DNA from: an uncultured Angelakisella sp.
GTDB lineage: Bacteria > Bacillota > Clostridia > Oscillospirales > Ruminococcaceae
DNA length: 59,065 nucleotides
NCBI GenBank assembly: GCA_910585525.1
Contig: CAJUFR010000011.1
Location: forward strand, 1 to 59,065
Direction: 5' to 3'
Positions 24,799 to 32,659 of this stretch are shown here, piece after piece (the first letter of the stretch is position 1; each line of letters opens with the position of its first letter). A program made the translations under genes and the position numbers. The notes beneath the pieces are model-generated. The model saw only the letters and a program-made list of their open reading frames with translations. It was not told the DNA's origin and searched no databases.

Positions 24799-25317
24799 AT
24801 GGGGGTCATGAATGTGGACAAGGTGAAGGTACAGATCACCAACCGGCAAAAGGAGGTCAAGATACCCTCCGGCATCCGGCTGCTCATCCGCCGCTGCTGC
24901 AACGCCGTGCTGCGCACCGAGGGCTTTTCCGGCAGCGCCGAGGTCAGTGTCAGCTTCCTCAACAACGCCCAGATACGGGAACTGAACCGGGACCACCGGG
25001 GCAAGGACATCGAGACCGACGTCCTCTCCTTCCCCATGGGGGAAAACGGGGTGTACGACAAGAACATGGAGACCGGGGCCAGCGTCCTGGGGGACATCGT
25101 CATCTCGGTGGAGAAGGCGGTATCCCAGGCGGAGCTGTACGGCCACACCTTGCAGCGGGAGATCGGCTTTTTGACCGTCCACTCGATGCTCCACCTGCTG
25201 GGCTACGACCACGAGAGCGGCGGTCTCGCCGCCGCCCTGATGCGGGAGAAGGAGGAGGAGGTGCTGGCCAGCCTGGGCCTCACCCGGGATATCTCCTACG
25301 TGATCCCCCATTCCTAA
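24799..25317 (+). CDS. ybeY: Endoribonuclease YbeY
   Basis: About 172 residues. The zinc-binding signature is TVHSMLHLLGYDHE, i.e. H-x3-H-x5-H, near residue 131; upstream SVSFLNNAQIRELNRDHRGKD and TDVLSFPM are also diagnostic. Needed for 16S rRNA 3' maturation and ribosome quality control. Start uncertain between ATG 24799, ATG 24808 and GTG 24814; a GGGGG tract at 24801-24805 fits the last best. Between phoH and era, the conserved order. Confidence 0.95.
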   Translation: MGVMNVDKVKVQITNRQKEVKIPSGIRLLIRRCCNAVLRTEGFSGSAEVSVSFLNNAQIRELNRDHRGKDIETDVLSFPMGENGVYDKNMETGASVLGDIVISVEKAVSQAELYGHTLQREIGFLTVHSMLHLLGYDHESGGLAAALMREKEEEVLASLGLTRDISYVIPHS

Positions 25318-25341
25318 CAGACTGAAAGGAACGACACGCCG

Positions 25342-26271
25342 ATGATACAGCAGACCACCCCGGCGGGCAGCCGGTCCGCCTTTGTTGCCCTGGTGGGCAA
25401 GCCCAACGTGGGCAAAAGCAGCCTTCTCAACCGCCTGGTGGGGGAGAAGGTGGCCATCGTCACCCAAAAGCCCCAGACCACCCGCACCCGCATCACCGGG
25501 GTGCTCACCAAGGGGGAGACCCAGCTGGTGTTCATCGACACCCCCGGCCTCCTCAAGGCCAAGGACGCCCTGGGGCGGTACATGGTCAAGCAGGTGAACG
25601 ATTCGGTGGCCGACGTGGACCTGGCGGTGCTGGTCACCGAGCCGGGGCCGGAACTGTCCAAGGCCGACGGGGAACTGATCGAAAGTTTCAAGCGGCTGCG
25701 CCTCCCCGCCATCGCCGTGGTGAACAAGATCGACACCCTGGAGGAGAAGGAAAAGCTGCTGCCAAAGATGGCGGCGCTGGGCAGCGCCTATGACTTCCGG
25801 CACATCATCCCCATCAGCGCCCTCACCGGGGAGGGGGTGGACACCCTGCTGGAGGTGCTGCTGGACAGCGCCCAGGAGGGGGTGCACTTCTTCCCCGACG
25901 ACGCCCTCACCGACCAGCCGGAGCGGGTGCTCTGCGCCGAGATGATCCGGGAGCAGATCCTTCTGCACATGCGGGAGGAGATCCCCCACGGGGTGGCGGT
26001 GGTGGTGGAGGAGATGAAGGACCGCCCCCTGGAACGCTGCAAGGACAATGTCCCCATGGTGGATATCTCCGCCATGATCTACTGCGAGCGGGACGGCCAC
26101 AAGGGGATGCTCATCGGCAAGGGGGGCCAGATGCTCAAGGCCATCGCCACCGCCGCCCGCCAGTCGATGGAGGACTTTTTGGGGGTCAAGGTGAACCTCC
26201 AGTGCCGGGTCAAGACCAAGGAGGCCTGGAAGAACAACGAACAGCAGCTGCGGAACTTCGGCTTCCGGTAG
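25342..26271 (+). CDS. era: Ribosome-assembly GTPase Era
   Basis: 309 residues. G1 VGKPNVGKSSLLNRL, G2 switch KPQTTRTRITG, G3 DTPG, G4 NKID, G5 SAL; C-terminal KH domain with IGKGGQMLKAIATAARQ, which binds the 16S rRNA 3' end. Full length. Starts 24 bases after ybeY with GAAAGGA upstream. Confidence 0.98.
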   Translation: MIQQTTPAGSRSAFVALVGKPNVGKSSLLNRLVGEKVAIVTQKPQTTRTRITGVLTKGETQLVFIDTPGLLKAKDALGRYMVKQVNDSVADVDLAVLVTEPGPELSKADGELIESFKRLRLPAIAVVNKIDTLEEKEKLLPKMAALGSAYDFRHIIPISALTGEGVDTLLEVLLDSAQEGVHFFPDDALTDQPERVLCAEMIREQILLHMREEIPHGVAVVVEEMKDRPLERCKDNVPMVDISAMIYCERDGHKGMLIGKGGQMLKAIATAARQSMEDFLGVKVNLQCRVKTKEAWKNNEQQLRNFGFR

Positions 26272-26314
26272 CGGGACCGCGGCTTTTTTCAGCTTGGGAA
26301 GGATGTCGTTTACC

Positions 26315-26770
26315 ATGTTAAAGATGTGGGCAACTGTGACCACTGTCATCAACACCGCCCTGGCGGTGGCGGGGCTGGGGGTGGCGGGCTACGCCGTCAC
26401 CGCCAAGCCCCGGTTCGCGTTATTCTACTACGGGGTGGCCTTTATCTGCGTCCTCGGGGCCGGGGTGGGCTTTGTGAACCTGTGGTTTTTAAACGAGGCG
26501 GTGCGCCGTAAGGAGGAGAAGGACCGCCCCATCCGGGAGGAGCGGGAGCGGAAGAAAGCGGAGCGGGCCGCCAAAAAGGCGGAACGGGAGGCAGCCAGGG
26601 CCGAAAAGGAGGCCGCCAAAGCCGCCGCCCGGGCCCAGGAGGAGGCAGCCGCCCAGGCAGCGGAGACCGCCCTCCTGGACCAGCCGGAGGACCAGCCCGA
26701 GGACGCCCCGGAGGAGACCACCCCCACCGAACCACCCCCAGAAGAAGATGGGGATGTTACTGTATTATAA
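26315..26770 (+). CDS. Two-span membrane protein with charged coiled-coil tail, unknown
   Basis: 151 residues from ATG 26315 (other in-frame starts at 26294 and 26303). Two hydrophobic helices (VTTVINTALAVAGLGVAGY and LFYYGVAFICVLGAGVGFV), then a Lys/Arg/Glu/Ala-rich helix of about 55 residues (repeated AERAAKKAEREAARAEKEA-like heptads) and an acidic, Pro/Thr-rich end. No family recognised. Lies 43 bases after era and just before repeat copy B. Confidence 0.6.
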   Translation: MLKMWATVTTVINTALAVAGLGVAGYAVTAKPRFALFYYGVAFICVLGAGVGFVNLWFLNEAVRRKEEKDRPIREERERKKAERAAKKAEREAARAEKEAAKAAARAQEEAAAQAAETALLDQPEDQPEDAPEETTPTEPPPEEDGDVTVL

Positions 26771-26774
26771 CAAC

Positions 26775-26870
26775 AGCCCAAGACCCCAGGCACCCGCCAT
26801 CGCCCCGCACCCGCTAAGGCTGCGAAGCAGCCAGGTAGGGCCCGACAGCGGCGGCACGCCGCCCGCCGCC
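26775..26870 (+). repeat. Dispersed structured intergenic element, family 1, copy B
   Basis: Head AGCCCAAGACCCCAGGCACC, stem GGCTGC/GCAGCC around GAA, then GTAGGGCCCGACAGCGGCGG and a CAC/GCCGCC tail (one unit, where copy A has two). Starts 5 bases after the stop of the preceding gene. The stem differs from copies A and C by a compensated base pair. Confidence 0.7.
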
Positions 26871-26967
26871 AAATTGTTGGAAATGTGGCCGGGGATTCCC
26901 AGTCATAAGCCCCAGGGGGGCGGCGCACACTGTAAGCATAACCAATATGCCGGAGGTGGGCGCAGCT

Positions 26968-27144
26968 ATGGGAACACAGGAGCAGGAGTGCTGGGAGCAG
27001 TTTTGCAGGACCGGCCTGGTCAGTGATTATCTGGAGTACCGGGCAGCGGTGGACTACCGCCGCCCAGCCCCGATGGAGGGAAGCATCGATGCAGATCGGC
27101 ACCAAAGCGGTGGTGCTCTCGGCCCGGAACATGGAGGAGCATGA
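26968..27144 (+). CDS. YqzL-like small protein upstream of recO
   Basis: 58 residues; ATG 26968 with GGAGGTG about 10 bases upstream. The first 30 residues (QECWEQFCRTGLVSDYLEYR) resemble the short YqzL family (W-x-x-F-x-x-TG-x-x-x-x-YL-x-Y) that sits before recO in Bacillus and many Clostridia. The remaining 28 residues are read in another frame through the recO start region, overlapping recO by 56 bases, so the protein is longer than YqzL. Confidence 0.55.
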   Translation: MGTQEQECWEQFCRTGLVSDYLEYRAAVDYRRPAPMEGSIDADRHQSGGALGPEHGGA

Positions 27145-27877
27145 CCGGCTGGTGACGCTGCTGACCCAGGACCATGGCCTGGTGACCGCCTACGCCAAGG
27201 GGGCCCGGCGGCAGAAGGGGACCATGGCCTCGGCCACCGAGCAGCTGTCCTACTCCGCCTTCCAGCTGTTCCGCAGCCGGGAAAAGACCTATGTGGACAA
27301 GGCGGAGGCGGAGACCATCTTCTTCGCCATCCGCCAGGAGATGGACCGGCTCTCCCTGGCCAGCTACTTCTGCCAGCTATGCCGGGAACTGATCCCGGAG
27401 GGGGACACCCAGCCGGGGTACTTGCACCTGATGATGAACACGCTGACGCTGCTGGACCGGGGCAAGCTGCCCCTGGGGCAGCTGAAGGCGGTCTTTGAAC
27501 TGCGGCTGCTCACCATGTCCGGGTACATGCCCGACCTGGTGGCCTGCGCCGCCTGCGGCTCCCCACCGGAAGGGGAGGTGCATTTTTCCCCGGCGGCGGG
27601 GGTGGTGTACTGCGGGGGATGCACCCCCAGGACAGGGACAGTCCCCCTTCCCCCCGGGGTGTTCGCCGCCATGCGGCACATCATCTACAGCGAGTTCGGG
27701 CGGCTCTTTTCCTTCCGGCTGCCGGAGGACGGGCTGGCCCGGCTGGAACGGGTCAGCGAGGATTACCTGCTGGCCCAGGTGGAGCGGGTGCTGCCGGCCC
27801 TCAGCTTCTATCGCAGCCTGGGGCAGGTCCCCTCCCCTGCCGCCACAACGACACATCAACCAATCAACAGAGGATAA
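27089..27877 (+). CDS. recO: DNA repair protein RecO
   Basis: 262 residues from ATG 27089, with GGAGGG 8 bases upstream; the ORF is open further 5' but without an RBS. N-terminal OB fold (MQIGTKAVVLSARNMEEHDR, LVTAYAKGARRQKG), then a helical domain with a zinc finger: CAACG near residue 154 and CGGC near residue 177. RecO loads RecA on SSB-coated DNA with RecR/RecF. Downstream of era as in most Firmicutes; only 5 bases separate it from mutS2. Confidence 0.95.
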   Translation: MQIGTKAVVLSARNMEEHDRLVTLLTQDHGLVTAYAKGARRQKGTMASATEQLSYSAFQLFRSREKTYVDKAEAETIFFAIRQEMDRLSLASYFCQLCRELIPEGDTQPGYLHLMMNTLTLLDRGKLPLGQLKAVFELRLLTMSGYMPDLVACAACGSPPEGEVHFSPAAGVVYCGGCTPRTGTVPLPPGVFAAMRHIIYSEFGRLFSFRLPEDGLARLERVSEDYLLAQVERVLPALSFYRSLGQVPSPAATTTHQPINRG

Positions 27878-27882
27878 CACAT

Positions 27883-30261
27883 ATGGATAATAAACATTAC
27901 ATCGCCCTGGAACTGGATAAAGTGCTGGAACTGCTGGCGGCCAAGACCACCAGCGCCGCCAGCGCCCAGCGGGCCAGGGATATCATCCCCTACCACGACT
28001 GGCGGGACGTCTCCCGGGCGGTCCGGGAGACCGCCGAGGTGAACACCCTCTCGGTCCGGTTCGGCACCCCCGGCCTGGGGGGCATCCGGGACTGTTCCCA
28101 GGAACTCCACCGGGCCCAGGTGGGGGGACGGCTCTCCATCCCGGAACTGCTCTCCGCCTGCCGGGTGCTGCGTACCATCCGTTCGGTAAAGGACTGGCGC
28201 AAGCAGGCGGAGGAGCCCACCTCGGTGGACTACCTTTTCGACGCCCTCACCCCCAACAGAGCCCTGGAGGAGGAGATCGACCGCTGCATCCTGAACGAGG
28301 AGGAACTCCAGGACACCGCCTCGGCGGAACTGGGCAGCATCCGGCGGCGGATCAGGAAGGCACAGCTTTCCATCCGGGAGAAGCTGGACGGCATCATCCG
28401 CAGCCCCCAGTACGCCCAGGTGCTCCAGGAGCCCATCGTCACCATCCGGGACGGCCGGTTCGTGGTGCCGGTGAAGGCGGAGCGGAAGGGGGAACTCCGG
28501 GGGCTGGTCCACGACACCTCCGGTTCCGGGGCCACCGTCTTTGTGGAACCCATGGCGGTGGTGGACGCCAACAACGAGATCCGCATCCTCCGGGGGGAGG
28601 AGCAGGAGGAGATCGACCGCATCCTGCTGGAACTCTCCGGCCGGGTGGGGGAGATGGCGGAACTGATCGCCGGATCCTTCGACGCCCTGGTGGCGCTGGA
28701 CCTTCTCTTTGCCAAATCCCGCCTGGCCGACGCCATGGGGGCCAGCGTCCCGGAGGTCCGCCGGGACCGGACGCTGAAGCTGAACAAGGCCCGGCACCCC
28801 CTCATCCCCAGGGAAAAGGTGGTGCCGGTGGATATCATGCTGGGGGAGACCTTCGATACCCTGGTGATCACCGGCCCCAACACCGGGGGCAAGACGGTGG
28901 CCCTCAAGACGCTGGGCCTCCTCACACTGATGACGGCCTGCGGCATGCTGCTGCCCTGCGGGGACGGCAGCTGTGTCCCGGTGTTCGACCGGGTGCTGGC
29001 CGACATCGGGGACGAGCAGAGCATCGAGCAGAGCCTTTCCACCTTCTCGGCCCACATCACCAACATCATCTCCATCCTGGACCAGGCGGGGGAAAACAGC
29101 CTGGTCCTCACCGACGAACTGGGGGCGGGCACCGACCCGGTGGAGGGGGCCGCTTTGGCTGTCTCCATCCTGGAGGCGCTGCGGCGCAAAGGGGCGCTGA
29201 TCGCCGCCACCACCCATTATGCCGAGATCAAGATGTACGCCCTCACCACCCCCGGGGTGGAAAACGGCAGCTGTGAATTCAACGTGGAGACCCTCTCCCC
29301 CACCTACCGGCTCCTGATCGGGGTGCCGGGGCGTTCCAACGCCTTCGCCATCAGCCGCCGCCTGGGGCTGCCGGAGGATGTGATCCAGCGGGCCAGGGAA
29401 CTGGTGAGCAGCGAGAACACCCGGTTCGAGGACGTGGTCAGCGACCTGGAGCGGACCCGCCAGGCGCTGGAGAAGGAGCAGCAGGCCGCCGCCAGCCGCC
29501 GCCAGCAGATGGACGCCCTGAAGCGGGAGATGGAGGAGGAGCGGCAGCGGCTCTACGCCCAGCTGGATAAGGAAGCCCAGCAGGCCCGGCAGCAGGCCCA
29601 GACCATGGTGGAGCGGGTAAAGAGCCAGACCGACCTGCTCCTCAATGAGATGGAGGAACTGAAAAAGCAGCAGGACAAGGAGGAGTTCTCCCACAAGCTG
29701 TCCCAGCTGCGGGCGGGGTACAAGGGTCGGATCGAGCACCTGCGGGATATGGCCGACCCGGTGGCCCAGCGCCGGGGGGAAGCCTACGTGCTGCCCCGGA
29801 AGCTGAAAAGCGGCGACACCGTCCTGCTCACCGGCCTGAACCTGGAGGGGACGGTCCTCTCCGGGCCGGACAGTTCCGGCTGCTACATGGTCCAGGCGGG
29901 CATCCTGAAAAGCAAGGTGAAGGAGGAGGAACTCCGCCTGGTGGACACCAAGGAGCGGAAGGTGACGGTAAACGGCCGCCGCCGCGCCCCCTCCACCCAA
30001 AGCAAGGTGGACCGGGAAGCCCGCACCGAGGTGGACATCCGGGGGATGGACACCATCGACGGCATCGCCACGGTGGACCGGTTCCTGGACCAGGCCGCCA
30101 TGATGGGGATGGGCACTGTCACCATCATCCACGGCAAGGGCACCGGGGTGCTGCGCACCGCCATCCAGAAGCACCTGCGGGGAGCCAAAAACGTCAAGTC
30201 CTTCCGCCCCGGCATGTACGGGGAGGGGGAGGCTGGGGTCACCGTGGTGGAACTGATATAG
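27883..30261 (+). CDS. mutS2: Endonuclease MutS2 (recombination inhibitor / ribosome rescue factor)
   Basis: 792 residues from ATG 27883, the family length. Core and lever regions, then MutS ATPase with Walker A ITGPNTGGKTVALKTLGL near residue 330, LADIGDEQSIEQSLSTFSAH, Walker B LVLTDELGAGTDPVEGAALA and ATTHYAEIK. A long coiled coil (about 510-640) links to a KOW-like segment and the C-terminal Smr nuclease domain (VDIRGMDTIDGI ... IIHGKGTGVLRTAIQKHL). No N-terminal mismatch-recognition domain, distinguishing it from MutS. The ATG sits 6-7 bases after AGAGGAT. Confidence 0.97.
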   Translation: MDNKHYIALELDKVLELLAAKTTSAASAQRARDIIPYHDWRDVSRAVRETAEVNTLSVRFGTPGLGGIRDCSQELHRAQVGGRLSIPELLSACRVLRTIRSVKDWRKQAEEPTSVDYLFDALTPNRALEEEIDRCILNEEELQDTASAELGSIRRRIRKAQLSIREKLDGIIRSPQYAQVLQEPIVTIRDGRFVVPVKAERKGELRGLVHDTSGSGATVFVEPMAVVDANNEIRILRGEEQEEIDRILLELSGRVGEMAELIAGSFDALVALDLLFAKSRLADAMGASVPEVRRDRTLKLNKARHPLIPREKVVPVDIMLGETFDTLVITGPNTGGKTVALKTLGLLTLMTACGMLLPCGDGSCVPVFDRVLADIGDEQSIEQSLSTFSAHITNIISILDQAGENSLVLTDELGAGTDPVEGAALAVSILEALRRKGALIAATTHYAEIKMYALTTPGVENGSCEFNVETLSPTYRLLIGVPGRSNAFAISRRLGLPEDVIQRARELVSSENTRFEDVVSDLERTRQALEKEQQAAASRRQQMDALKREMEEERQRLYAQLDKEAQQARQQAQTMVERVKSQTDLLLNEMEELKKQQDKEEFSHKLSQLRAGYKGRIEHLRDMADPVAQRRGEAYVLPRKLKSGDTVLLTGLNLEGTVLSGPDSSGCYMVQAGILKSKVKEEELRLVDTKERKVTVNGRRRAPSTQSKVDREARTEVDIRGMDTIDGIATVDRFLDQAAMMGMGTVTIIHGKGTGVLRTAIQKHLRGAKNVKSFRPGMYGEGEAGVTVVELI

Positions 30262-30272
30262 GCGGGATCGGG

Positions 30273-30503
30273 ATGGAACAGGTGAAAAACTTTGAGGAGA
30301 TCAAGGCGCTGGTCAACGAGATCGCCGAGTTCTACGACGGCCCGAACGAGGAGCAGACCAAAGAGATGCAGCGGCTCACCGAGGTGGACTGGGACCCCGA
30401 GGACCTGCAGATGATCTGCTGCGGCTACTGGGAATCCCCCTACAAACTGGAGGAGATCGTCTACTACCTGGTCCACCAGGAGTGGCCGGAGAAGCAGGGA
30501 TGA
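30273..30503 (+). CDS. Small acidic protein (76 residues), unknown
   Basis: Begins 12 bases after mutS2 (GGGATCGGG before the ATG). Acidic, helical, with EVDWDPEDLQMICCGYWESPYK in the centre (partly quoted) and an amphipathic end EEIVYYLVHQEW. No domain recognised. Co-oriented with mutS2 and followed by a terminator, so it is the last gene of the block. Confidence 0.65.
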   Translation: MEQVKNFEEIKALVNEIAEFYDGPNEEQTKEMQRLTEVDWDPEDLQMICCGYWESPYKLEEIVYYLVHQEWPEKQG

Positions 30504-30509
30504 GAACAC

Positions 30510-30549
30510 GAAGCCCCACCCTTTGTCAGTACATAGGGTGGGGTTTCTT
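30510..30549 (+). terminator. Intrinsic terminator after the mutS2 block
   Basis: 13-bp stem (30510-30522 with 30535-30547, core CCCCACCCT/AGGGTGGGG) around a 12-base loop, followed by TTTCTT. Confidence 0.85.
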
Positions 30550-30569
30550 ACCAAAAGGAGGGAGAGACA

Positions 30570-31412
30570 ATGGACGCCAACCGGCGCAAACTGGAGGCGG
30601 TGTTCCTGGACCTGGACGGCAGCCTTTTGAACAGCCGGCGCCAGGTGGGGGAACGGGACCGTCGGACTATCGCCAGGTTACAGCAGGCGGGGGTGCGGGT
30701 GTACATCGCCACCGGGCGGCACTATGAACTTTCGGCCCGGCATCACCGGGAACTGGGTCTCACCGGGCCGATGCTGGCCTCCGACGGGGCGGTGCTCTAC
30801 CACCCTGTCCAGCGGCGGGTGCTCTACCGCCACCCCATCCCCCCGGCGGTGAGCCGGGCGGCGATCCAGGCGGCGATGGACGCCGGGGAGGAATTCTACT
30901 TCCATGACACCGCCGCCGCCTATTTCAGCCCCAACTTCGGGCGCATCCAGGTGTGGCGGGACTACGCCGCCGGGTGCGGCCCGGAGGACCTGCGCCCCGC
31001 CCTGGGCCAGCTGCCCCCCGGCTACCTGGCGGGGGAGCCGGAGGTGATGACCTTTATGGCCCACCGCCCCAGTCCCGCTTTTGTGGAGACGCTGAAGCGG
31101 CTCTGCGGGGAGACGGTGCCACTCTACCTTTCCCGGGACGGGATGGTGGCCATCGCCACCGCCCCCGGCTGGGACAAGGGCCGCGGAGCGGCCTTCCTGG
31201 CGGAGCAGGAGGGCTTCTCCTTGGAAAACGCCCTGGCCCTGGGGGACACCGGCAACGACCTGCCGCTGCTGCGGGCGGCGGGCTGGCCGGTGGTGCCGGA
31301 AAACGGCAGCCCTGAAGCTAAGGCCCTGGCCCGGATGATAACGGCGGACAACGACCATGAGCCGCTGTCCGCCGCTGTGGAGACGCTATTCGGGGATACT
31401 TACTCCCCCTGA
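30570..31412 (+). CDS. HAD-superfamily Cof-type phosphatase
   Basis: 280 residues. Motif I FLDLDGSLLNSRRQV (nucleophile Asp near residue 13), motif II as IATGRH, Cof-type cap (type IIB) in the middle, motif III Lys in WDKGRGAAFL and motif IV LALGDTGNDLPLLRAAG. Hydrolyses small phosphorylated metabolites (sugar phosphates or flavin/pyridoxal phosphates in relatives); substrate not predictable. GGAGGGAG precedes the ATG. Its last 13 bases overlap the 3' end of the convergent SPFH gene. Confidence 0.92.
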   Translation: MDANRRKLEAVFLDLDGSLLNSRRQVGERDRRTIARLQQAGVRVYIATGRHYELSARHHRELGLTGPMLASDGAVLYHPVQRRVLYRHPIPPAVSRAAIQAAMDAGEEFYFHDTAAAYFSPNFGRIQVWRDYAAGCGPEDLRPALGQLPPGYLAGEPEVMTFMAHRPSPAFVETLKRLCGETVPLYLSRDGMVAIATAPGWDKGRGAAFLAEQEGFSLENALALGDTGNDLPLLRAAGWPVVPENGSPEAKALARMITADNDHEPLSAAVETLFGDTYSP

Positions 31413-32299
31413 GCCTGGCCGTTCAGCGCCACGAAGGGGTTGACGCTGTTCCCCATCACCTGGGGGTACTTGCCGTCCCACTTCTGCACCCGCTGCAACT
31501 CGATGTACTCGGGGCTCTGCTGCAGCTGCTTCTGGATGGCCTCGATGGCGTAGGCTTCGGCGTCGGCCCGGATCTTCTGGCTCTCCGCCTCGGCCTGGGC
31601 CTCGATGACCATCTGGCGGGCCAGTTCCTCCTTCTCCTTGGTCTTGTTCTGCATCTTCAGTGCTTCCTGCTCCGCCACCACCTTGGCCCGGATGGCTTCC
31701 TCAAAGCCGTCCTCAAAGTCCAGGTTCTCGATGGCGAAGGAGACGACAATGATGCCGCTCTGGCCCAGGCTCTCCCGCAGTTTGTCCTCGATGCTCTCCT
31801 GGACGGTGGTCCGGTTCTGCACCAGGTCCTCCGCCTTGTACTGGCCGATCTCGTTTTTCACGATGGACTGCATCTGGGGGATGAGCAGCTTGGATTCCAC
31901 GTTGTTGATGCCCACGTTGCGGATGATGTTGGAAAGTTCCCCCCGGTCATAGACGTAGTTCAGCTTGGTCTGGATGCCCTCCACCGTCTGGGTGTCCTTG
32001 GTGTAGGCGTTGGCGTCCATCTGGTACATCTGCTCCCGCACATCCACCTGGCGGATGGTCTGGACAAAGGGGACCTTGAAGTTCAGCCCGGCGGAAAGGG
32101 AATCGTCCACGATCTTGCCGAACTGGTACTTGACGCCGATGTAGCCCTCCTCGATGATGGTGAAGGAGGCGGAGCCCAGGGCCACCAGCGCCGCCGCCAG
32201 CAGCACCAGCAGCAGCCTGCGTCCCAGCTTCTTGCCGGCCTCCTGGTAGCGGGGGATGTTGTCCTGGGGGGCGTTGGCGCTGCCAAAGTTGATGTTCAT
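31400..32299 (-). CDS. SPFH/Band-7 (prohibitin-like) membrane protein
   Basis: 299 residues. Short cytoplasmic start, one membrane helix (LLLVLLAAALVALGSASF, about residues 29-46), then the SPFH domain (IIEEGYIGVKYQFGKIVDD, TVEGIQTKLNYVYD) and an Ala/Glu-rich coiled coil (KVVAEQEALKMQNKTKEKEELARQ, given in part) typical of prohibitins. Such proteins form oligomeric membrane cages that organise proteases and lipids. ATG has AAAGGAAAAAG upstream. Followed tail-to-tail by the HAD gene with no terminator between. Confidence 0.9.
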   Translation of the reverse strand: MNINFGSANAPQDNIPRYQEAGKKLGRRLLLVLLAAALVALGSASFTIIEEGYIGVKYQFGKIVDDSLSAGLNFKVPFVQTIRQVDVREQMYQMDANAYTKDTQTVEGIQTKLNYVYDRGELSNIIRNVGINNVESKLLIPQMQSIVKNEIGQYKAEDLVQNRTTVQESIEDKLRESLGQSGIIVVSFAIENLDFEDGFEEAIRAKVVAEQEALKMQNKTKEKEELARQMVIEAQAEAESQKIRADAEAYAIEAIQKQLQQSPEYIELQRVQKWDGKYPQVMGNSVNPFVALNGQAQGE

Positions 32300-32504
32300 T
32301 CTTTTTCCTTTCTACAGGGGGGACGGCCTTCCGGCCCTCCCCGGTACAGCCTGGGGCATCCCGGCCGGGGTGCTTGTTGGCTTTCGTCGTGGTACCAGTG
32401 TACCATGCCGGGGGCCCAAAAGGCAAGGGCGGCCCCAGGCGGTTTTCCGCCCCCCTGGCCCCGGAAAACCGCCCTTACGGGACCTTCTCCCCCCTGCGCA
32501 CCCT

Positions 32505-32568
32505 CCCTTATCCGCTCTTATGCTCTCTTATCCGCCTGTTTTCTATCGAAAAATTGTAAACGGTTTAC
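32505..32568 (-). promoter_or_regulatory. Possible regulatory cluster in the 360-base gap upstream of the SPFH gene
   Basis: Three direct repeats ATAAGRG on the minus strand, spaced exactly 10 bases (32505-32531), then a 13-base dyad GTAAAC-G-GTTTAC at 32556-32568, LacI-operator-like. Also in this gap, at about 32590-32632, is a 10-bp GC stem that could end the uraA transcript but lacks a U-run. I see no gene in 32300-32659. Confidence 0.35.
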
Positions 32569-32659
32569 GCGGTTTCTCCCCCAAACCGGAACCGGCCCGG
32601 GACCTTTTTCCAGGTTCCGGGCCGGTCCATTTCCATCATGGAGCGGGGGGCTGTGTTTT

